Below, one piece after another: positions 30,001 to 40,175 of a stretch of DNA of 64,000 nt. This stretch comes from Luidia sarsii (Eukaryota; Echinodermata; Asteroidea; Paxillosida; Luidiidae): contig OX465103.1 in the NCBI GenBank assembly GCA_949987565.1, positions 1,789,045 through 1,853,044 on the forward strand. The letters run 5' to 3'. Position 1 is the stretch's first letter. The number at the start of each line of letters is the position of its first letter. Position numbers and translations under genes: made by a program. Below the pieces are notes generated by a model. It made no database searches, was not told where the DNA came from, and was given only the letters and a program-made list of their open reading frames with translations.

Positions 30001-30087
30001 TACCCATTTAAATGTGTTTTAGACCTGCTCTCTTGCCTAATGCCCGAATTAAGTCTTTCTGTTCAATACGAAGGGCCGTGTTTCTAA
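1..30087 (+). CDS. Giant acidic Pro/Thr heptad-repeat secreted-type protein with C-terminal Kazal domain; 5' end outside window
   Basis: One frame is open from base 1 to a TAA at 30085-30087, about 10,028 codons without an intron. No start is assigned: no ATG is in this frame near the left edge, and the frame continues leftwards. Nearly all of it is the heptad EAPVEPT with variants VVPT, VIPT, IEPT, VKPT and TDAP. The last ~50 residues form a Kazal domain. Variation between units falls mostly at third codon positions of this frame (GAA/GAG, ACC/ACT, CCA/CCT/CCG), which supports it as the coding frame. Composition is Pro, Thr, Glu, Val and Ala, with one or two Glu per heptad and hardly any Lys. 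The chain should be very acidic, extended and disordered, with possible O-glycosylation at the Thr residues. It resembles mucin stalks or titin PEVK-type springs in composition only. Inferred role: extracellular mucus, adhesive or coat component. Exact repeat number depends on assembly accuracy. Confidence 0.85.
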   Translation, partial: PVVPTAVPVEPTEAPIEPTEAPVVPTEAPVEPTEAPVVPTEAPVEPTEAPIEPTESPVEPTEFPVEPTDAPVEPTEAPVEPTEAPVEPTEAPVEPTEAPVIPTEAPVEPTEAPVVPTEAPVEPTEAPIEPTEAPVEPTEAPVIPTEAPVEPTEAPVEPTEAPVVPTEAPIEPTEAPVEPTEAPVVPTEAPVEPTEAPIEPTEAPVVPTEAPVEPTEAPVEPTDAPVEPTEAPIEPTEAPVVPTEAPVEPTEAPVVPTEAPVEPTEAPVEPTEAPVEPTEAPVEPTEAPVIPTEAPVEPTEAPVIPTEAPVEPTEAPIEPTEAPVIPTEAPVEPTEAPVVPTEAPVEPTEAPIEPTEAPVEPTVAPVVPTDAPVEPTEAPIEPTEAPVVPTAVPVEPTEAPIEPTEAPVVPTEAPVEPTEAPVVPTEAPVEPTKAPVEPTEAPVEPTEAPVEPTEAPVVPTEAPVEPTEAPVEPTDAPVEPTEAPIEPTEAPVVPTEAPVEPTEAPVVPTEAPVEPTEAPVEPTEAPVEPTEAPVEPTEAPVEPTEAPVVPTEAPVEPTEAPVKPTDAPVEPTEAPVKPTDAPVEPTEAPVEPTEAPVEPTEAPIEPTEAPVEPTEAPVEPTEAPVVPTEAPVEPTEAPVVPTEAPVEPTEAPIEPTESPVEPTEFPVEPTDAPVEPTEAPVEPTEAPVEPTEAPVEPTEAPVIPTEAPVEPTEAPVVPTEAPVEPTEAPIEPTEAPVEPTEAPVIPTEAPVEPTEAPVEPTEAPVVPTEAPIEPTEAPVEPTEAPVVPTEAPVEPTEAPIEPTEAPVVPTEAPVEPTEAPVEPTDAPVEPTEAPIEPTEAPVVPTEAPVEPTEAPVVPTEAPVEPTEAPVEPTEAPVEPTEAPVEPTEAPVEPTEAPVVPTEAPVEPTEAPVKPTDAPVEPTEAPVEPTEAPVEPTEAPVEPTEAPVEPTEAPVVPTEAPVEPTDAPIEPTEAPVEPTEAPIEPTEAPVVPTEAPVEPTEAPVVPTEAPVEPTEAPIEPTEAPVEPTEAPVVPTEAPVEPTEAPVIPTEAPVEPTEAPVVPTEAPVEPTEAPIEPTEAPVVPTAAPVEPTEAPVVPTEAPIEPTEAPIEPTEAPVVPTEAPVEPTEAPIEPTEAPVVPTEAPVEPTEAPVEPTEAPVVPTEAPVEPTEAPIEPTEAPIEPTEAPVEPTEAPVVPTEAPVEPTEAPIEPTEAPVEPTEAPVVPTEAPVEPTEAPVEPTDAPVEPTEAPVEPTEAPVEPTEAPVIPTEAPVEPTEAPVIPTEAPVEPTEAPTEAPVVPTEAPVEPTEAPVVPTEAPVVPTEAPVEPTEAPVVPTEAPVEPTEAPVEPTEAPVVPTEAPVEPTEAPIEPTEAPVVPTEAPVEPTEAPVEPTEAPVVPTEAPVEPTEAPVEPTEAPVEPTEAPVEPTEAPVVPTEAPVEPTEAPIEPTEAPVEPTEAPVEPTEAPVVPTEAPVEPTEAPVVPTEAPVEPTEAPIEPTEAPVEPTEAPVEPTEAPVEPTEAPIEPTEAPVVPTEAPVEPTEAPVEPTDAPVEPTEAPIEPTEAPVVPTEAPVEPTEAPIEPTEAPVEPTEAPVVPTEAPVEPTEAPVEPTDAPVEPTEAPVEPTEAPVEPTEAPVIPTEAPVEPTEAPVEPTEDPVVPTEAPIEPTEAPVEPTDAPVVPTEAPVEPTEAPIEPTEAPVVPTEAPVVPTEAPVVPTEAPVEPTEAPVEPTDAPVEPTEAPIEPTEAPVVPTEAPVEPTEAPVIPTEAPVEPTEAPVEPTEAPVEPTEAPVEPTESPVEPTEAPVVPTEAPVEPTEAPVKPTDAPVEPTEAPVEPTEAPVEPTEALVEPTEAPVVPTEAPVEPTEAPVVPTEAPVEPTEAPIEPTEAPVEPTEAPVEPTEAPVVPTEAPVEPTEAPVVPTEAPVEPTEAPIEPTESPVEPTEFPVEPTDAPVEPTEAPVEPTEAPVEPTEAPVEPTEAPVIPTEAPVEPTEAPVVPTEAPVEPTEAPIEPTEAPVEPTEAPVIPTEAPVEPTEAPIEPTEAPVVPTESPVEPTEAPVEPTEAPVEPTDAPVEPTEAPIEPTEAPVVPTEAPVVPTEAPLEPTEASIEPTEAPVEPTEAPVVPTEAPVEPTEAPVEPTEAPVEPTDAPVEPTEAPVEPTEAPVEPTEAPVIPTEAPVEPTEAPVVPTEAPVEPTEAPIQPTEAPVEPTEAPVIPTEAPVEPTEAPVEPTDAPVEPTEAPVEPTEAPVEPTEAPVIPTEAPVEPTEAPVEPTEAPVVPTEAPIEPTEAPVEPTEAPVIPTEAPVEPTEAPVEPTEAPVVPTEARVEPTEAPVEPTDAPVEPTEAPVEPTEAPVEPTEAPVEPTEAPVEPTEAPVEPTEAPVEPTEAPVVPTEAPVEPTEAPVKPTDAPVVPTEAPVEPTEAPVEPTEAPVEPTEGPVVPTEAPVEPTEAPVIPTEAPVEPTEAPVEPTEAPVEPTKAPVVPTEAPVVPTEAPVEPTEAPVEPTEAPVEPTEAPVESRMAPIGPIDLIAPTVDPEGKDLQTAMQTRAPVEPTEAPVEPTEVPVEPTDAPVEPTEAPVEPTEAPVEPTEAPIEPTEAPVVPTEAPVEPTEAPVVPTEAPVEPIEAPVEPTDAPVEPTEAPIEPTEAPVVPTEAPVVPTEAAVEPTEAPVEPTEAPVEPTKAPVEPTEAAIKPTEAPVVPTEAPVEPTEAPVVPTEAPVEPTEAPFEPTDAPVEPTEAPVEPTEAPVEPTEARVEPTETPVVPTDAPVEPTEAPVEPTEAPIVPTEAPVEPTEAPVEPTDAPVEPTEAPVEPTEAPVLPTEAPVEPTEAPVVPTEAPVEPTEAPVEPTDTPVEPTDAPVEPTEAPIEPTEAPVKPTEAPVVPTEAPVEPTEAPVEPTDAPVEPTEAPIEPTEAPVVPTEALVEPTEAPVVPTEAPVEPTEAPVKPTDAPIEPTEAPVEPTEAPVVPTEAPVEPTKAPVEPTDAPVEPTEAPVEPTEAPVEPTEAPIKPTEAPVVPTEAPVEPTEAPVEPTDAPVEPTEAPIEPTEAPVEPTEAPVEPTDTPVEPTDAPVEPTEAPVVPTEAPVEPTEAPVEPTEARVEPTETPVIPTDAPVEPTEAPVEPTEAPIVPTEAPVEPTEAPVEPTDAPVEPTEAPVEPTEAPVLPTEAPVEPTEAPVVPTEAPVEPTDAPVEPTDTPVEPTDAPVEPTEAPIEPTEAPVEPTEAPVVPTEAPVEPTEAPVEPTDAPVEPTEAPIEPTEAPVVPTEALVEPTEAPVVPTEAPVEPTEAPVKPTDAPIEPTEAPVEPTEAPVVPTEAPVEPTEAPVEPTDAPVEPTEAPVEPTEAPVIPTEAPVEPTEAPIKPTEAPVVPTEAPVEPTEAPVEPTDAPVEPTEAPIEPTEAPVEPTEAPVEPTDTPVEPTDGPVEPTEAPVVPTEAPVEPTEAPVKPTDAPIEPTEAPVELTEAPVEPTEAPVVPTEAPIEPTEAPVEPTEAPVVPTEAPVEPTEAPVEPTDAPVEPTEAPVEPTEAPVIPTEAPVEPTEAPVVPTEAPVEPTEAPIEPTEAPVVPTEAPVEPTEAPVEPTDAPVEPTESPIEPTDAPVVPTEAPVEPTDAPVEPTEAPVEPTEAPVVPTEAPVEPTDAPVEPTEAPVEPTEAPVVPTEAPIEPTEAPVEPTEAPVVPTEAPVEPTEAPVEPTDAPVEPTEAPIEPTEAPVVPTEAPVEPTEAPVEPTEAPVKPTDAPVEPTEAPIEPTETPVVPTEAPVEPTEAPVEPTEAPVVPTEAPVEPTEAPVEPTEAPIELTEAPVIPTEAPVVPTEAPVEPTEAPVEPTVAPVEPTEAPVVPTEAPVEPTEAPVEPTEAPVIPTEAPIEPTEAPVEPTEAPVVPTKAPVGPTEAPVEPTDAPVEPTEAPVEPTEAPVIPTEAPVEPTEAPVVPTEAPVEPTEAPIEPTEAPVVPTEAPVEPTEAPVEPTDAPVEPTESPIEPTEAPVVPTEAPVEPTEAPVVPTEAPIEPTEAPVKPTEAPVVPTEAPVEPTEAPIEPTEAPVVPTEAPVEPTEVPVEPTEAPVVPTEAPVVPTEAPVVPTEAPVEPTEAPVEPTEAPVVPTEAPVEPTEAPVKPTDAPVEPTEAPIEPTEAPVVPTEAPVVPTEAPVVPTKAPVDPTEAPIEPTEAPVVPTEAPVVPTEAPVVPTKAPVEPTEAPVEPTEAPVVPTEAPVEPTEAPVVPTDAPVEPTEAPIEPTEAPVVPTEAPVEPTEAPVEPTEAPVVPTEAPVEPTEAPVEPTEAPVEPTEAPVEPTEAPIEPTEAPVVPTMAPVEPTEAPVEPTDAPVEPTEAPIEPTEAPLVPTEAPVEPTEAPVIPTEAPIEPTEAPVEPTVAPVEPTEAPVEPTEAPVVPTEAPVEPTEAPVEPTEAPVIPTEAPIEPTEAPVEPTEAPVVPTEAPVEPTEAPVEPTDAPVEPTEAPVEPTEAPVIPTEAPVEPTEAPVVPTEAPVEPTEAPIEPTEAPVVPTEAPIEPTEAPVEPTEAPVEPTEAPVEPTEAPVVPTEAPVEPTEAPVEPTDAPVEPTEAPVEPTEAPVEPTEAPVEPTEAPVEPTEAPVVPTEAPIEPTEAPVEPTEAPVVPTMAPVEPTEAPVEPTDAPVEPTEAPIEPTEAPLVPTEAPVEPTEAPVIPTEAPIEPTEAPVEPTVAPVEPTEAPVEPTEAPVVPTEAPVEPTEAPGEPTEAPVIPTEAPIEPTEAPVEPTEAPVVPTEAPVEPTEAPVEPTDAPVEPTEATVEPTEAPVIPTEAPVEPTEAPVVPTEAPVEPTEAPIEPTEAPVVPTEAPVEPTEVPVEPTEAPVVPTEAPVVPTEAPVVPTEAPVEPTEAPVEPTEAPVVPTEAPVEPTEAPVKPTDAPVEPTEAPIEPTEAPVVPTEAPVEPTEAPIEPTEAPVVPTEAPVVPTEAPVVPTEAPVEPTEAPVVPTEAPVEPTEAPVVPTDAPVEPTEAPIEPTEAPVVPTEAPVEPTEAPVEPTEAPVVPTEAPVEPTEAPVEPTEAPVEPTEAPVEPTEAPIEPTEAPVVPTMAPVEPTEAPVEPTDAPVEPTEAPIEPTEAPVVPTDAPVEPTEAPDEPTEAPVIPTEAPVEPTEAPVVPTEAPVEQTEAPVEPTEAPIEPTEAPVVPTEAPVEPTEAPVVPTEAPVEPTDAPVEPTEAPIEPTEALVVPTEAPVEPTEAPVVPSEAPVEPTEAPVEPTEAPVEPTEAPVVPTEAPVEPTEGPIEPTEAPVIPTEAPVKPTEAPVIPTEAPVEPTEAPVEPTEAPVEPTEAPVEPTEAPVVPTEAPVEPTEAPVEPTEAPVLPTEAPVEPTEAPVIPTEAPIEPTEAPVEPTEAPVEPTEAPVEPTEAPVEPTEAPIEPTEAPVVPTEAPVEPTEAPVVPTEAPVEPTDAPVVPTEAPVEPTEAPVEPTEAPVEPTDAPVEPTEAPVEPTEAPVIPTEAPVEPTEAPVVPTEAPVEPTEAPIEPTEAPVVPTEAPVEPTEAPVEPTDAPVEPTEAPIEPTEAPVVPTDAPVEPTEAPDEPTEAPVIPTEAPVEPTEAPVVPTEAPVEQTEAPVEPTEAPIEPTEAPVVPTEAPVEPTEAPVVPTEAPVEPTDAPVEPTEAPIEPTEAPVVPTEAPVEPTEAPVVPSEAPVEPTEAPVEPTEAPVEPTEAPVVPTEAPVEPTEAPVEPTEAPVIPTEAPVVPTEASVEPTEAPVEPTEAPVEPTEAPVIPTEAPVVPTEAPVEPTEAPVVPTEAPVEPTEAPVEPTEAPVEPTEAPIELTEAPVIPTEAPVEPTEAPIEPTEAPVEPTEAPVEPTEAPVEPTEAPVEPTEAPVIPTEAPVEPTEAPVVPTEAPVEPTEAPIEPTEAPVVPTEAPVEPTEAPVEPTDAPVEPTEAPIEPTEAPVVPTDAPVEPTEAPDEPTEAPVIPTEAPVEPTEAPVVPTEAPVEQTEAPVEPTEAPIEPTEAPVVPTEAPVEPTEAPVVPTEAPVEPTDAPVEPTEAPIEPTEAPVVPTEAPVEPTEAPVVPSEAPVEPTEAPVEPTEAPVEPTEAPVVPTEAPVEPTEAPVEPTEAPVIPTEAPVVPTEASVEPTEAPVEPTEAPVEPTEAPVIPTEAPVVPTEAPVEPTEAPVVPTEAPVEPTEAPVEPTEAPVEPTEAPIELTEAPVIPTEAPVEPTEAPIEPTEAPVEPTEAPVEPTEAPVEPTEAPIEPTEAPVIPTEAPVEPTEAPVVPTEAPVELTEAPVEPTDAPFEPTEAPIEPTEASIEPTEAPVVPTEAPVVPTEAPVEPTEAPVEPTEAPVEPTEAPVVPTEAPVEPTEAPVEPTEAPVEPTEAPVEPTEAPVEPTEAPVEPTEAPVIPTEAPVVPTESPVEPTEAPVVSTEAPVEPTEAPVEPTEAPVEPSEAPVKPTEAPVEPTEAPIEPTEAPVIPTEAPVEPTEAPVVPTEAPVEPTEAPVEPTDAPVEPTEAPIEPTEAPVIPTEAPVEPTEAPVIPTEAPIQPTEAPVEPTEAPIEPTEAPVEPTEAPVEPTEAPVVPTETPVEPTEAPVVPTDAPVEPTEAPVEPTEAPIEPTEAPVIPTEAPVEPTEAPVEPTDAPVEPTEGPIEPTEAPVIPTEAPVKPTEAPVIPTEAPVEPTEAPVEPTEAPVEPTEARVEPTEAPVVPTEAPVEPTEAPVEPTEAPVLPTEAPVEPTEAPVIPTEAPIEPTEAPVEPTEAPVEPTEAPNEPTEAQVEPTEAPIEPTEARVVPTEAPVEPTEAPVVPTEAPVEPTDAPVVPTEAPVEPTEAPVVPTEAPVEPTEAPVEPTEAPVEPTEAPVVPTEAPVEPTEAPVEPTEAPVEPTEAPVEPTEAPVEPTEAPVIPTEAPVVPTESPVEPTEAPVVPTEAPVEPTEAPVEPTEAPVEPSEAPVKPTEAPVEPTEAPIEPTEAPVIPTEAPVEPTEAPVVPTEAPVEPTEAPVEPTDAPVEPTEAPIEPTEAPVIPTEAPVEPTEAPVIPTEAPIQPTEAPVEPTEAPIEPTEAPVEPTEAPVEPTEAPVVPTETPVEPTEAPVVPTDAPVEPTEAPVEPTEAPIEPTEAPVIPTEAPVEPTEAPVEPTDAPVEPTEGPIEPTEAPVIPTEAPVKPTEAPVIPTEAPVEPTEAPVEPTEAPVEPTEAPVEPTEAPVVPTEAPVEPTEAPVEPTEAPVLPTEAPVEPTEAPVIPTEAPIEPTEAPVEPTEAPVEPTEAPNEPTEAQVEPTEAPIEPTEARVVPTEAPVERTEAPVVPTEAPVEPTDAPVVPTEAPVEPTEAPVVPTEAPVEPTEAPVEPTEAPVEPTEAPVVPTEAPVEPTEAPVEPTEAPVEPTEAPVEPTEAPVEPTEAPVIPTEAPVVPTESPVEPTEAPVVPTEAPVEPTEAPVEPTEAPVEPSEAPVIPTEAPVEPTEAPIEPTEAPVIPTEAPVEPTEAPVVPTEAPVEPTEAPVEPTDAPVEPTEAPIEPTEAPVIPTEAPVEPTEAPVIPTEAPIQPTEAPVEPTEAPIEPTEAPVEPTEAPVEPTEAPVVPTETPVEPTEAPVVPTDAPVEPTEAPVEPTEAPIEPTEAPVIPTEAPVEPTEAPVEPTDAPVEPTEGPIEPTEAPVIPTEAPVKPTEAPVIPTEAPVEPTEAPVEPTEAPVEPTEAPVEPTEAPVVPTEAPVEPTEAPVEPTEAPVLPTEAPVEPTEAPVIPTEAPIEPTEAPVEPTEAPVEPTEAPVEPTEAPVEPTEAPIEPTEAPVVPTESPVEPTDAPVEPTEAPIQPTEAPVVPTEAPVEPTEAPVVPTEAPVEPTEAPVEPTEAPVEPTEAPVVPTEAPVEPTEAPVEPTEAPVIPTEAPVVPTEAPVEPTEAPVEPTEAPVEPTEAPVEPTEAPVVPTEAPVEPTEAPVVPTEAPVEPTEAPVKPTEAPVEPTEAPVEPTEAPVVPTEAPVEPTEAPVEPTEAPVIPTEAPVVPTEASVEPTEAPVEPTEAPVEPTEAPVIPTEAPVVPTEAPVEPTEAPVVPTEAPVEPTEAPVEPTEAPVEPTEAPIEPTEAPVIPTEAPVEPTEAPIEPTEAPVEPTKAPVEPTEAPVEPTEAPIEPTEAPVIPTEAPVEPTEALVVPTEAPVEPTEAPVEPTDAPVEPTEAPIEPTEAPIEPTEAPVVPTEAPVEPTEALVVPTEAPVEPTEAPIEPTEAPIEPTEAPVIPTEAPVEPTEALVVPTEAPVEPTEAPVVPTEAPVEPTEAPVEPTEAPVEPTEAPVEPTEAPVEPTEAPVVPTEAPVEPTEAPVEPTEAPVEPTEAPVEPTEAPVEPTEAPVVPTEAPVEPTEAPVVPTEAPVEPTEAPVEPTEAPVEPTEAPVIPTEAPVVPTESPVEPTEAPVVPTEAPVEPTEAPVEPTEAPVEPSEAPVKPTEAPVEPTEAPIEPTEAPVIPTEAPVEPTEAPVVPTEAPVEPTEAPVEPTDAPVEPTEAPIEPTEAPVIPTEAPVEPTEAPVIPTEAPIQPTEAPVEPTEAPIEPTEAPVEPTEAPVEPTEAPVVPTETPVEPTEAPVVPTDAPVEPTDAPVEPTEAPIEPTEAPVIPTEAPVEPTEAPVEPTDAPVEPTEGPIEPTEAPVIPTEAPVKPTEAPVIPTEAPVEPTEAPVEPTEAPVEPTEAPVELTEAPVVPTEAPVEPTEAPVEPTEAPVLPTEAPVEPTEAPVIPTEAPIEPTEAPVEPTEAPVEPTEAPIEPTEAPVVPTEAPVEPTEAPVVPTEAPVEPTDAPVEPTEAPIEPTEAPVVPTEAPVEPTEAPVVPTEAPVKPTEAPVEPTEAPVEPTEAPVVPTEAPVEPTEAPVEPTEAPVIPTEAPVVPTEAPVEPTEAPVEPTEAPVEPTEAPVEPTETPVVPTEAPVEPTEAPVIPTEAPVVPTEAPVEPTEAPVEPTEAPVEPTEAPVEPTEAPIEPTEAPVIPTEAPVEPTEAPVVPTEAPVEPTEAPVEPTDAPVEPTEAPIEPTEAPVEPTEAPVVPTEAPVEPTEAPVEPTESPVIPTEAPVVPTVSPVEPTEAPVEPTEAPVEPTEAPIEPTEAPVEPTEAPVIPTEAPVVPTESPVEPTEAPVVPTEAPVEPTEAPVEPTEAPVIPTEAPVEPTEAPVVPTEAPVEPTEAPVEPTDAPVEPTEAPIEPTEAPVIPTEAPVEPTEAPVIPTEAPIQPTEAPVEPTEAPVEPTEAPIEPTEAPVIPTEAPVEPTEAPVEPTDAPVEPTEGPIEPTEAPVIPTEAPVKPTEAPVIPTEAPVEPTEAPVEPTEAPVEPTEAPVELTEAPVVPTEAPVEPTEAPVEPTEAPVLPTEAPVEPTEAPVIPTEAPIEPTEAPVEPTEAPVEPTEAPIEPTEAPVVPTEAPVEPTEAPVVPTEAPVEPTDAPVEPTEAPIEPTEAPVVPTEAPVEPTEAPVVPTEAPVEPTEAPVEPTEAPVEPTEAPVVPTEAPVEPTEAPVEPTEAPVIPTEAPVVPTEAPVEPTEAPVEPTEAPVEPTEAPVEPTEAPVVPTEAPVEPTEAPVIPTEAPVVPTEAPVEPTEAPVEPTEAPVEPTEAPVEPTEAPIEPTEAPVIPTEAPVEPTEAPVVPTEAPVEPTEAPVEPTDAPVEPTEAPIEPTEAPVEPTEAPVVPTEAPVEPTEAPVEPTESPVIPTEAPVVPTVSPVEPTEAPVEPTEAPVEPTEAPIEPTEAPVEPTEAPVIPTEAPVVPTESPVEPTEAPVVPTEAPVEPTEAPVEPTEAPVIPTEAPVVPTEAPVEPTEAPVEPTDAPVEPTEAPIEPTEAPVIPTEAPVEPTEAPVIPTEAPIQPTEAPVEPTEAPVEPTEAPVVPTEAPVEPTEAPIEPTEAPVIPTEAPVEPTEAPVEPTDAPVEPTEAPVEPTEAPVVPTEAPVEPTEAPVEPTEAPVEPTEAPVLPTEAPVEPTEAPVIPTEAPIEPTEAPVEPTEAPVEPTEAPVEPTEAPVEPTDAPIEPTEAPVIPTEAPVEPTEAPVEPTDAPVEPTEAPVEPTEAPVQSTKAPVLPTDAPVEPTESPVVPTEATVEPTDVLCRIVCSVATDPGLVCGSDGNTYPFKCVLDLLSCLMPELSLSVQYEGPCF
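100..2660 (+). repeat. Higher-order repeat, offset 1806 bp (86 heptads)
   Basis: The rare heptad variant [11 protein letters not shown] at 181 recurs at 1987 and again at 5800. The first offset is 1806 bp. The order of VVPT, VIPT and IEPT variants downstream of the marker is the same for about 0.7 kb in the first two copies. The third copy is offset by an exact heptad multiple once the 9-bp loss at about 3871 is allowed for. Confidence 0.8.
7519..7608 (+). other. 30-residue non-repeat island inside the heptad array
   Basis: Between a heptad cut after EAPVE and the next APVEPT lies a unique in-frame segment beginning [11 protein letters not shown] and ending LQTAMQTR. It has hydrophobic, basic and Met residues otherwise absent from the array. 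It is 90 bp long and is the only unique sequence seen within the 29.9-kb repeat. It could be a relic of the pre-expansion protein, a junction of two arrays, or a processing site (Arg at both ends). I do not recognise a domain. Confidence 0.85.
8220..9990 (+). repeat. Higher-order repeat, offset 1029 bp (49 heptads)
   Basis: The marker EALVEPT at 8721 recurs at 9750. Neighbouring rare variants ([18 protein letters not shown]) occur in the same order in both copies. Confidence 0.8.
11400..14580 (+). repeat. Higher-order repeat, offset 2289 bp (109 heptads)
   Basis: The marker TEVPVEPT at 12101 recurs at 14390. The flanking variant order is shared, including three consecutive VVPT heptads after the marker. 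The variant TMAP at about 12850 recurs at about 15076, an offset of 2226 bp (106 heptads), which shows an overlapping block with a slightly different length. Confidence 0.75.
15190..18330 (+). repeat. Higher-order repeats, offsets 1323 and 1134 bp (63 and 54 heptads)
   Basis: The rare variant [13 protein letters not shown] occurs at 15211, 16534 and 17668. The second and third blocks are almost identical for about 1.1 kb, including the rarer variants VEQT, VVPSEAP and ASVEPT. Confidence 0.8.
18720..23050 (+). repeat. Higher-order repeat, three copies offset 1491 bp (71 heptads)
   Basis: The marker VEPSEAP occurs at 19111, 20602 and 22093, exactly 1491 bp apart, and again at 25033 (2940 bp, 140 heptads, further). 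The marker APNEPTEAQ occurs at 20061 and 21552. Copies differ by only scattered substitutions, so this is among the youngest expansions in the array. Confidence 0.85.
25860..29640 (+). repeat. Higher-order repeat, two copies offset 1890 bp (90 heptads)
   Basis: The rare variant TVSPVEPT at 26901 recurs at 28791. The surrounding variant order is the same for more than 1 kb, with small whole-heptad differences (one unit pair lost near 29040). Confidence 0.8.
29932..30087 (+). other. C-terminal Kazal domain of the giant protein
   Basis: Six cysteines follow the last heptad with the spacing C-x3-C-x9-C-x10-C-x6-C-x14-C. The Kazal signature CGSDGNTY is between cysteines 3 and 4. The residue in the P1 position (second after cysteine 2) is Val, which in inhibitory Kazal domains favours elastase-like proteases. 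Whether it inhibits or only acts as a structural cap, as in agrin- or follistatin-type proteins, cannot be told. The domain ends two residues before the stop. Confidence 0.9.
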
Positions 30088-30151
30088 ATGGCTCTTTAAT
30101 TGGTTTCAATCCTAGGCAGGAATTACCAAAGATATTGATGCATAAAGAGAG

Positions 30152-30157
30152 AATAAA
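30152..30157 (+). promoter_or_regulatory. Candidate poly(A) signal of the giant gene
   Basis: AATAAA lies 65 bp after the stop codon. A second AATAAA at 30627-30632, in an A-rich stretch, is an alternative. Confidence 0.55.
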
Positions 30158-30194
30158 TGGGTACAATGTGACCCAGGTTAATTCAAAGCAATAA

Positions 30195-33100
30195 GTGATT
30201 ATTTTGTATTATTAGATTAGTAGTCATTTAATAGTCAATAGAAGAAAGTACAGTCTTTAAAAATAGCTGACGATTGTTTTTAATTTTATTATAATACTGA
30301 ACCTGGAGTAAACTTGTAGAGAAAATTTCCGATCGACTGATGATGGCTGCATTTTTCTACAGATTACACTGCAATCCGACATGTACATACAAAGGGTTAT
30401 TTTAGTGAATAGAGTAGTTTTATAATAGCAAAGACGGTCTCTCGGATCGTCTGTCTGTTTGTTTTCACACACCAGACCGACGTCCTTTTATGATCATTCA
30501 TTCTTCTCGCTATCACAAAATGTGTACATCATTGACTATACTATACATTGTATACTAAAATATTTGTATAATCTCTGTGGTACTTTTGATAGTTGGACAT
30601 TGTACTAGAGTGTTTAAAAAAAAACGAATAAAAGTTTAAAGAAAATTAAACAGAACAAGCGTATTTCAAATGATTTTCCCACTTTGTTTGCCACTTCATG
30701 TATTGGGGAAAACCTGAATAGTACCGGATAGTTATTGTGAGCGTCATTCTACTTCCAAGGCAGAAGACGGGTTGCTTTTATAATACATAATTATAGGTTT
30801 CAAGTCACACCCCCTCGTACTGTCAAATATTGCAGCGCACGTGTTGTACTGTGTGCGAGACCGTGCTGGTCTCCTTCTACCGTCTCGGGCACATGCTCAG
30901 GTCTGCTCAGCCCACCGTAAGCATTGTTATCTCAAATTGTCAATCGTCCCACCCACAGTATGCAGTGAGCACCTTCACCCGATACTCAAAATATTTTGTT
31001 TTATACCGAATATCGCCAACCGCAAGGCCCAAAGGATGCTCACTGTGATGGCTATCAAGAAGGGGGGACAGGGAAAAAAATGGTTGAAAAGAGATTTATT
31101 AATACTAATACCGGTTTATTTTATAATGTGGGACATGTTGTAAAATCTGAGGGGATGAGGATACAGAAGAGGTGTGGTTCTATATGAACATGGTGTCACC
31201 GCAAACCTTCCTATACATGCATTTGTCTTGGGGACAACCGATCGAATAGAGTAGTTTTATAATAGCAAAGACGGTCTCGTGTGAATGAACATAATAAACG
31301 CGTGGTGTCTATACACCAAATGGGTTGAGTTGAAAAAAACAAAACATTGAAGGACCTGCTCAAACAATTATTTAGAGGCTCAAGGAGACGGCTACAAAGC
31401 GACGGAGAGATTAAAGTGATACAAAGATGACCCCCCCCCCAAAAAAAAATTAAAAAAAATCGTTGGCCCCATACAATCTCAAAAAGGTCTCCTGTCGTAG
31501 TGCCCTCTTTGGCGGCTCTGACCTGGTTATTCACACCTTGCAAAGTGACCTTGCCTTTTTCCGTAATTTCTAGTATTAAATTGCACGTCGTTGGCTGCCT
31601 GCCTGTTCCTCCCAACAGACAAAAACCTCGTCGGATTTCTTCTCGACGGTGTCGATCGGTTTATAGCCTTGTCAGCGTATAGAGCCATTTATAGCTTACT
31701 GTTGTTCAATCAGGACTTCCATTTGTTCTGCTACACTTTTTTTATTCGAAGCAACCAAGTTACTTCTTTATTGTTGCAGGCAACTCGTCTGGTGAGGTGA
31801 AACGCTTGGCAGCATTACGAATTGACTTCCCCCCTCGTAAACCACTCTCCTCAAAATTAACAAGCGGGGAGAGATCTTGCTCTCAGTGAATTTGTAAAAG
31901 GACAGGTCAGGCTTGTCGATCTGAAGACCCCTCTACGTATTCGCTATTTCGAGACCACATGGCTTCTTTTCCAAAACCTAGCTTTTATAAGATCAGGCTA
32001 CGGTTTTGTCTTTCTTCCATCCATTTTTAAAGTACGAGGCATGGAAATGGGAGTCATTTGGCTTCGGTTTTAAATGGTAGCCTATAGGCTACTGCGTTTT
32101 GAAAAATAAAAAAAATTTAAATTAAAAAAAGCTTCAACTGCAACAAAGAACTCCAAACTGTGTTTTCAGTAGCGCATGCGCATAACAAAATTGGTGAGCA
32201 AGCGGGCTGCCAACCAATCATAGTTTTCCACGGGCGTGCGCGCGTTCCTTCTCACTAACAGTTTGGCGTGCGGTCATTGGCTATTCAGCGTCTCCTACGC
32301 GCGTATTTCGAAACCTGCACGCAACGCGCACTCGTTTGCCCACCAATTTAGTAAAGCGCATGCGCCAGCTCTTCTTTGCATATTTCATGGGAAAGGTCCA
32401 TTATGACTCGGGGTAGGTAGCAAGTATATATAATCACCCAAACTTAACTGCATACAAGTTACAAGGAAAGGTAATCTCACCGTAATCGCAATAATACATA
32501 CATGTGCAACATCATATAGTACGTAGCAGCAAGCGACCCTGTGGAACAGATTAATATATGCCAACTTCACAAATTCCACCAATTATAAAAAGCGGGCCAT
32601 ATTTCCCGTCTGAAGGCCAAAGGTAAATGAGGGTGAGAACAAAGTCTTGAGGCACATGTACAAACAAAACACCACATCGTCATAACGTGTGTATCGGGGG
32701 TTTATACAGCAAACAAAAGTTATACGCAGTAAAAAAAAAAAAAAGAGGAACACCTGGACATTCTGCCAACGACGCCAATTGTTTTAAATATCGGGGATTG
32801 CCAACCCAGGGATGAGGCTGGGCGGTTGGTCCAACCGTGGAGGAGCAAGGAAATACCGGGGGATGGTTCAGGTGCGCCAGAAGAAAAATTGATACCATAG
32901 GCAAGGATCAGCTGCGCTTCGTACTACGTGATTGATTACGGCAGGGCGGGGGAGTACGTGTAGTTTTCAATCCAGATCAGAAAACTCACGACAATCAACC
33001 AAAGAAAAATAAAAAATAACCCTGATACAAACAACCATGTCTTGATCACTCTGGCCAGTGGAAGGTATATAGGCCCTTTCATCACTGGCCTTCAGTACTA

Positions 33101-33664
33101 CTGTATTAAACAGATCTTCACCGGAGAGGAGCAAGACAGCCCGAGACCTTCCCCCTGACTGCGGGAAAGCGCGTATTCCTTCCGCCATTCATAGTTCAGG
33201 CATTGATTTTTTAACCAATCCCATCGTAACTTGCGATCAATGGCGAGACGATGGGCGATGCACACAGAGACCATACGGCCTGTCACAACTTACGATGGGT
33301 TCTCAATGGTATTAAGTTGAGTTTACGATGCATCGCAAGGCTTTGTGAAATCCAGTCCAGGGTGATGTAACCCAAAGGATGATAGAAAAAAAATTCCCTT
33401 CGCGATTCCCAGGAAAATCTTTGGACAATCCTCACAACTTTCAAACAAAGTATTTGAAAATAGAATTAGGCGACATATATTAGCTACAGCAATCCTTTAT
33501 TTCTAAGTTGTGCAGACGGCATACAAAAAGAAACCCAGACTAATTCACAATAGTGTGATGATTTACAAGAGACAGACCTTCCCTGGAACCACGTGGTCGA
33601 GTTCGCAAGCTTAGCTTTGCACTTTAATCACTCTAAAAATAAGACTACAACTAAAAACGAAACT
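30195..33664. other. Intergenic stretch, no gene recognised
   Basis: No open frame here looks like a conserved protein or carries a start, splice borders and codon bias together. A 35-bp sequence at 30407-30441 is repeated at 31244-31278 (it starts GAATAGAGTAG), which marks a dispersed repeat. A phrase about GGTACTTTTGATAGTTGGAC at 30579 recurs at 52531. Homopolymer runs lie at 31430-31458 and 32731-32745. Several GCGCATGCGC-like sites cluster at 32170-32360 without further structure. Confidence 0.5.
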
Positions 33665-34600
33665 GCATGGAGCCGGCCATTTCTGACCATTGCGCTTGGA
33701 GTGGATGACACGTTTAGTTTCGATCTGATTCTCTCGTCGTATAGTTTGGAGGTGACGCGTCTGCTTCCGCTCTGCCGAAACACGAAGGTCCTCGGAGATC
33801 TCTCGGCCAGTCATTATTTTATTCAAACCACGGAGGAAGGCCATTCTCCGCGCTCACAAACTCAGGGACATACCCATGTCACTATGAACATCTTAACCGT
33901 GAAAATGGGGTGAAAATGTAATTTAGCCGTGAAAAGAAAGTTCACCGTGTTTTCACTCCTATTTCATGGCACACAGTTAGCCAAGTTATTTTCACGGTGT
34001 TTTCTCCAGTGGTCTCCAAGGCCACATTCCTGGTGGCAAATGGCTAGAGGCAATTTAGAAGTATCTGGGCCGGGAGTAACAGGTACAATGACACCATACA
34101 GTACCTCTATGGGGGCTGGTGGTCCCTACTGGTAATTGAATTAGCCATCCCTCAAGGCTGGAGCTTGCCACCCTAGATATTCACTTTTTTCACGGTCTCT
34201 TTAGTGACCTGAAGATGTCCTTATCAGGTCAGAGAGGTGATTATTTTCACAGTGAATTCACTGTAAAATGCACCATGAAAGCACGGTGACTTTTTAGTTT
34301 CAAGGCGAAATGACATTTTTACCCCCTTTTCACGGTTTAGATGTTCATAGTGTGTACAGCATGCGCACCCACCCACTTCCCCGGTCCACCCATCAGTGCT
34401 GTCCTTATCACTCAGTCCCTGCTCTATTCAATCTACGACATATAGGGCCTATTGCAAGTCTTTCCCTCCTTCGCTCCCCGCAGCCATAATCCCCCTCCCC
34501 GATTGCTTCCGCCAACGCAATCCCCCTCCCCGTTCCAGGCTGCAGTTTTCCCTTCCCGTCCCCCTTTGACTGTTCCCCGGAGTCACTGCCTTGCCCGTTG
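33665..34600. repeat. Dispersed repeat copy, interrupted by a CACTA element
   Basis: The segment with GTTTCGATCTGATTCTC and GGTGACGCGTCTGCTTCCG, followed by CAGTCCCTGCTCTATTCAATC, matches 44945-45400 and 53096-53640. This copy is split by the element at 33880-34352, so it was present first. It carries no protein frame that I recognise and is probably part of a non-autonomous or decayed retroelement. Confidence 0.6.
33880..34352. mobile_element. Non-autonomous CACTA (En/Spm) transposon, 473 bp
   Basis: The left end reads CACTATGAACATCTTAACCG. The right end, reverse-complemented, reads CACTATGAACATCTAAACCG. The inverted termini match over about 40 bp with few differences. The element is flanked by TGT on both sides (33877-33879 and 34353-34355), a 3-bp target duplication as expected for CACTA elements. 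The motifs TTTTCAC and GTGAAAA recur inside both ends, like the subterminal repeats of this superfamily. No transposase frame is present. Confidence 0.88.
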
Positions 34601-34657
34601 GGTGGTCCTTGAATAACCGGTATACATTGTGTGAACTGTTTAATTACTTCCATACTC

Positions 34658-35171
34658 TTAAAATTTAGTGGGCCTGACGTTTCGATCCTAGCAGGACCTT
34701 TCTCAAAGGCAGAGTGACAAGGACAAAACAGATACATGTACACGGAGGAAGGGGGGAAGAGTGAATAGGACACGGATGAGAGACAAAGGACAAAGAGTGA
34801 AGCTGGTAGGGAGAGATCAAAGGGAAGGGCAAGCGGTGGGGTAGGGATTAGTGAGAGGAGGGGGAAAGATCAAAGAGAAGGGCAAGGAGTAGGGTAGGGA
34901 TTAGTGACAAGAGGGGGAAAGATCAAAGAGAGAAGTGTGAAGGACTGAACACAAAAGAAGGATTATCAGAAAGCTGCATGGTGTTAGTCATTACCCTCCT
35001 GGATGTTGAGACCATGCGGTTGAATAGTCCGAAGACGCTTCATCCACATTTTCTCACGGCTAAGACGGACAGCATTACTACGGTGACCAAGTGATTCTAT
35101 GCCCAGTACACTCATATCTGATATCGAATGATCAGGGAGATTGAAGTGATACCCAATGAAAGTGATATGAG
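34658..35171 (-). mobile_element. 5'-truncated Penelope-like element, minus strand
   Basis: The reverse complement encodes about 58 residues (34984-35160, stop TAA at 34984-34986) containing GYHFNLPDHSISDMSVLG and ending GLNIQEGND. It is almost identical to the C-terminal part of the GIY-YIG endonuclease domain in the element at 53923-54526. The pyrimidine-rich 3' tail and terminal motif are also shared. It is flanked by a 12-bp inverted sequence (ACTTCCATACTC at 34646-34657, its complement at 35172-35183) rather than a direct target duplication. It cannot make a functional protein. Confidence 0.8.
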
Positions 35172-36077
35172 GAGTATGGAAGTGATACTTCCAAACTCCT
35201 TCGCTTCGCTCACACGCACGTAAGACAGTTGCCTTCTATTGGACTACCCAAAAAGCAGAAGAAGAGTCAATAGAAATCGAAATGCGTGCCATAGAAAACA
35301 AATCGCGAAAGCTGACAGAGAAAGTTTCCTTTGTTTAATTTCTAAAAGTGTGTTTAGGGACCATCTTGTTCCAGATATGGATCGTAGTTTCTGGAATTCG
35401 CTTAAGCTTTTATAGAAATGTCCAATGCAACGTCCAATACATACGGTGCTCCCCAAATGAGGTAGGCCATATCATAATTGCCATGGTAGCAGTAGCCGTT
35501 TGTGTTTGGGAGATTTTCAGACACTTCCTCTCCAAGCGCCAACCCTACCCCCAAAAAAGAAAATTCATGGTCCAGAACCACCCATGTCTGCAAGTACGGT
35601 AGGTCTACACAGTCATGTGGTAAAATTTGCATGAATTAAGTGATTAAGGGCTTCTTGAAAGCCGTCACGGTGACAGAAAAAGTATCTTTACGGTCTCACA
35701 AAAGTGAAAGATCGCCGTATCCAAACTTTCTCATTGCGTTCCTGCAATGAAGGTAGCCTGCGTGATGCAGGTCTCTTTGGGGCATTGTATTTTTGAAAGT
35801 GTCCGATGAACGTGCTGTGTACGGAAACCAATTCGTGAAAAAAAGTCGATGAGAATTAAGTTGAAGGTCAGCACACTGGATAGCAGCCTCCATCATTGAA
35901 TCTTCGAAAGGGGGGTAGTCTGGTAGTGTGTAGGTGGTTATACACTTGGAAGTGGAACTGCTAGCATTTCGCAGAAAAGCTCTGTTCATTTTCCCATCAA
36001 AATAATTATTCAGAATATAAACTGTAATTTTTTTTTTATTGCACACTTAGGGTCTACTGAAAACATAAACCAGACCT

Positions 36078-36299
36078 CTTCGGTAATTCACTTTGTCTTG
36101 ATTTACCTTGTGTTCCCTCGTAAAATTTTGTACAATTTTGTACAAGGTTATCGACAACCGAAACCTAGGACTAAAACACTATAGTCGGGAACTGCCATTT
36201 TTGGCGAAGACCGGAAACAAAGAGTTCTGGTATTATTCATCGTCCTTCCAAACGGTGGAGAAATGGATCTATAAAAACCGACCGCCTTGCTCCGACAGA
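36078..36299 (+). promoter_or_regulatory. Promoter of gene A with TATA box
   Basis: TATAAAAA at 36270-36277 sits about 30 bp before the inferred start of exon 1. The block from CTCTTCGGTAATTCACTT to the TATA box is conserved upstream of genes B (from about 45505) and C (from about 55140), which supports a shared promoter. The start site itself is inferred from TATA spacing. Confidence 0.65.
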
Positions 36300-36404
36300 A
36301 CCACTTCGGATTGGGCTGGGACTGGCAATCGCTTGTCACTCTACAAGTTCACCAGACTCGAAAGTTGGATCCAGAAAATCACTTCGGCAACGAACAAGGC
36401 AGAG
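36300..36404 (+). other. Non-coding exon 1 of gene A (inferred)
   Basis: The exon ends at GCAGAG, followed by the donor GTGAGT at 36405-36410. The same exon end and donor recur at 45833/45834 and 55472/55473 downstream of the same TATA box. The acceptor just before the ATG of exon 2 (CAG at 40173-40175) needs an upstream donor and this is the natural partner. Intron 1 would be 3.8 kb. The 5' boundary is approximate. Confidence 0.6.
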
Positions 36405-37009
36405 GTGAGTCTTTAGACATTTGTTTCACAAAAGTAAGAGGCCCGAAAGATTTCAGACCTTACGGAAGCTCGCAAGAGCCATCCTAGTTGACGACATGGT
36501 AATAATCTTACCAAACCCCGACTGGTAGTTTTAGATGCTATTTGAAAGAAAATTGACTGGATACAGTTGTACCAGCGCTCTTACCACGTGAACTATTCAG
36601 CCCCTAGATGGCGGCCTTACAAAGTAGTCAAAATGATATCATAGATGTATTTATGGCCACAGTGACTGCGGCGAGGAGAATGTAATCCAATGATGGATTG
36701 CCCCACTGGACGTACGTATAATTAGCACTGAATATTCAGTGCCTTGCCCAATTGCCTGCTGACAAAAATCAAGGGCAGGATTCGAGCCAGCAAATCCCGA
36801 TGATCAAAGTTGTGTGGTGGATTGGAGGCTGTATTATATGATCTTTGCCGAGGTTGGGGCGGTCAAAAACTGCCGTCTGAGGATCACGTCCCTGTTTTTA
36901 TTCAGATACAAACAATAATTTGTTGTGAACCTTTGTTACAGCTTCTTCTTTTTTAAATTTATGGAAACGGGATTTTTTTTTTTTGGGGGGGGGTTGTTGT
37001 TGAAAATAA

Positions 37010-37440
37010 TGGCAAATGAAATGTTTAATGACCGGGACTTGAAATGAAGACCTCTGGTTTTGCGCACCAGCGCTCTTACTTTCTAAGCTATGCCGCAGCC
37101 CTCGGAGGGCAGCCTTCCCAAATACGGTAGTCTTTGCTGGAGTAATGGGGGTGCCAATTTGACCATTAACTACCGTATACACCCAGGGATTACACCTCCC
37201 GTTAGCACTCCCGTTGTAAACCTGACTACAAGCTCGGGGATCGGGGTCTGAATAAAAAGCATGCAGTGAGTGATAAATGGCAGTTAATAATTATTCGGAT
37301 GCTTCTGACTGGCGCCCCCTTCCGGGCAAAGACCAGTTGACTTTATTTGAGAGGCCACCATCTAAGGGCTGGATAGCTTAGATGGTAAGAGCACTGGTAC
37401 ACACAATCTGAGGTCTCGGGTTCAAATGCCGGTCCCAAGT
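37010..37440. mobile_element. Foldback element with tRNA-like arms, intron 1 of gene A
   Basis: A tRNA-like arm on the minus strand (about 37030-37110) faces one on the plus strand (37367-37437). The plus arm has an A-box-like TAGCTTAGATGGTAAGAGC and a B box GGGTTCAAATGCC. The centre carries a second inverted pair around ATTAACTACCGTATA and TGGCAGTTAATAA. A related copy lies at 45985-46280 in intron 1 of gene B. Fragments lie at 36550-36625 and 55620-55700. Confidence 0.65.
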
Positions 37441-37639
37441 TTCCTTTCATTGCCATTTTTGTCATAGTTATATCCCAGTGTGTTTTTAATTTATTTGTTT
37501 GACATGGCTTTTTTTCTTTATTTTTTTAGATCTTTAAATTTTGTGTCTTGTATTTTCTCAGTGACCTGAATTATCTTGTCCCATTGTAACGCAGGATCAA
37601 CGTAGTGATGAATTGGCTTAAGAAATAATTATTGAATTC

Positions 37640-38100
37640 AAACTGATTAGGCCTAGGCCTACGTATGCCAAAAACCAACGGAAAGTAGGTGTACACACGA
37701 AGGAAAAGATCACTTGGTTATACCGGTGTAATGTAGTTATTCGTTGGTTCATAGAGCAAGCCGTTGGACCAACTGTTTCGGCATTGCGCAGTAATAAGCT
37801 ATTCACTTTTGCATGTAATACATGTGCCTGTACATAGTTTACATGGCCCTGTGCAATACGAGATTTGTTTTCGTGGGCTTGGCCAGGCTTGCACCAGATC
37901 CTGATCACACGAGCGTTTACACTTAGATCGCCCTTAAATCGCCCTTTAAAACAGTTTTGTTCCTCACCCAGAACCAATAGTTGAAAAGCAGGGTGGGGTT
38001 GACCAAAACACAGTTCACTCCTTAACAGACGAACTTTACAGGAGCACCAATTGGTGTCATACCACATTACGTCATGTTGGCCCCTTATATATTGCAATTG
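37640..38100 (-). repeat. Segment inverted relative to its counterparts at genes B and C
   Basis: The reverse complement of 37940-38070 reads GTATGACACCAATTGGTGCTCC and onward, then AACCCCACCCTGCTTTTCAAC. It matches 46563-46670 in intron 1 of B and, more weakly, 58250-58390 in intron 1 of C, which lie in the gene's own orientation. The adjoining part (37640-37960) also resembles 56930-57190. It abuts the satellite array at 38138, so an inversion is associated with the array. Confidence 0.6.
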
Positions 38101-38137
38101 TGCGACTTGAATGAAGACCAACGCGATTTCCGCGGCT

Positions 38138-40120
38138 CGTTGCCAACTCGCCCCACTAGTCTACTTGCCCCTTGCAAACTCGCTCATACTTGCCCCTTGC
38201 CAACTCGCCCACTAGTCTACTTGCCCCTAGCCAACTCGTCCACTAGTCTACTTGCCCCTTGCCAACTCGCCCACTATTCTACCTGCCCCTTGCCAACTCG
38301 CCCACTAGTCTACTTGCCCCTTGCCAACTCGCCCACTAGTCTACCGTAGTGCCCCTTGCCAACTCGCCCACTAGTCTACTTGCCCCTAGCCAACTCGCCC
38401 ACTAGTCTACTTGGACCTTGCCAACTCGCCCACTAGTCTACTTGCCCCTTGCCAACTCGCCCACTAGTCTACCTGCCCCTAGCCAACTCGCCCACTAGTC
38501 TACTTGCCCCTAGCCAACTTGCCCACTAGTCTACTTGCCCCTAGCCAACTCGCCCACTAGTCTACTTGCCCCTTGCCAACTCGCCCACTAGTCTACTTGC
38601 CCCTTGCCAAATCGCCCACTAGTCTACCTGCCCCTAGCCAACTCGCCCACTAGTCTACTTGCCCCTAGCCAACTCGCCCAATAGTCTACTTGCCCCTAGC
38701 CAACTCGCCCACTAGTCTACTTGCCCCTAGCCAACTCGCCCACTAGTCTACTTGCCCCTAGCCAACTCGCCAACTAGTCTACCTGCCCCTAGCCAACTCG
38801 CCCACTAGTCTACTTGCCCCTAGCCAACTCGCCCACTAGTTTACTTGCCCCTTGCCAACTCGCCCACTAGTCTACTTGCCCCTTGCCAACTCGCCCACTA
38901 GTCTACTTGCCCCTTGTCAACTCGCCCACTAGTCTACTTGCCCCTAGCCAACTCGCCCACTAGTCTACTTGCCCCTAGCCAACTTGCCCACTAGTCTACT
39001 TGCCCCTAGCCAACTCGCCCACTAGTCTACCTGCCCCTAGCCAACTCGCCCACTAGTCTACTTGCCCCTAGCCAACTTGCCCACTAGTCTACTTGCCCCT
39101 AGCCAACTCGCCCACTAGTCTACCTGCCCCTAGCCAACTCGCCCACTAGTCTACTTGCCCCTAGCCAACTCGCCCACTAGTCTACTTGCCCCTTGCCAAA
39201 TCGCCTACTAGTCTACCTGCCCCTAGCCAACTCGCCCACTAGTCTACTTGCCCCTAGCCAACTCGCCCAATAGTCTACTTGCCCCTAGCCAACTCGCCCA
39301 CTAGTCTACTTGCCCCTAGCCAACTCGCCCACTAGTCTACTTGCCCTAGCCAACTCGCCAACTAGTCTACCTGCCCCTAGCCAACTCGCCCACTAGTCTA
39401 CTTGCCCCTAGCCAACTCGCCCACTAGTTTACTTGCCCCTTGCCAACTCGCCCACTAGTCTACTTGCCCCTTGCCAACTCGCCCACTAGTCTACTTGCCC
39501 CTTGTCAACTCGCCCACTAGTCTACTTGCCCCTAGCCAACTCGCCCACTAGTCTACTTGCCCCTAGCCAACTTGCCCACTAGTCTACTTGCCCCTAGCCA
39601 ACTCGCCCACTAGTCTACCTGCCCCTAGCCAACTCGCCCACTAGTCTACTTGCCCCTAGCCAACTTGCCCACTAGTCTACTTGCCCCTAGCCAACTCGCC
39701 CACTAGTCTACCTGCCCCTAGCCAACTCGCCCACTAGTCTACTTGCCCCTAGCCAACTCGCCCACTAGTCTACTTGCCCCTAGCCAACTTGCCCACTAGT
39801 CTACTTGCCCCTAGCCAACTCGCCCACTAGTCTACTTGCCCCTTGCCAACTCGCCCACTAGTCTACTTGCCCCTTGTCAACTCGCCCACTAGTCTACTTG
39901 CCCCTTGCCAACTCGCCCACTAGTCTACTTGCCCCTTGCCAACTCGCCCACTGGTCTACTTGCCCCTAGCCAACTAGCCCACTAGTCTACTTGCCCCTTG
40001 CCAACTCGCCCACTAGTCTACTTGCCCCTTGCCAACTCGCCCACTAGTGTACTTGCCCCTAGCCAACTCGCCCACTAGTCTACTTGACCCTAGCAAACTC
40101 ACCCACTAGTCTACTTGCCC
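38138..40120. repeat. 31-bp satellite, about 64 units, in intron 1 of gene A
   Basis: The unit is ACTAGTCTACTTGCCCCTAG followed by CCAACTCGCCC. The array runs almost without unit-length changes; a single-base loss at about 39344 and a few short degenerate units at the left edge are the exceptions. A higher-order block of 19 units recurs at 588 bp (marker GTTTACTTG at 38839 and 39427). The right edge merges with CTTGCCCTTCACAAT, which is conserved upstream of exon 2 in genes B and C. The array therefore grew inside the ancestral intron. Confidence 0.95.
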
Positions 40121-40175
40121 TTCACAATCTTCCACTTTTTGTCCAACAAAACTTTTTTTGTCATTTTTTTTTCAG

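Noticed and set aside
31480..31680. Minus-strand frame with protein-like text (TCNLILEITEKGKVTLQGVN)
   Set aside because: It looks more protein-like than its neighbours, but it has no ATG and no family match I can name, and it runs into a T/G homopolymer. It may be a transposon relic; a protein search would decide.
35696..36046. Minus-strand 116-codon ORF upstream of the gene A promoter
   Set aside because: The homologous sequence near 54.8-55.1 kb does not keep the frame open, so it is not conserved coding.
37367..37437. Functional tRNA gene
   Set aside because: The acceptor stem does not pair well and the sequence is one arm of a dispersed foldback repeat; the other arms are also decayed or have a C at the conserved U before the anticodon.
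37618..38121. Minus-strand 167-codon ORF
   Set aside because: It lies in a dispersed or inverted repeat also found near 46.6 and 57 kb, where the frame is not kept.
38138..40120. CRISPR-like appearance of the 31-bp array
   Set aside because: Units are contiguous with no unique spacers, and the locus is eukaryotic; it is a satellite.
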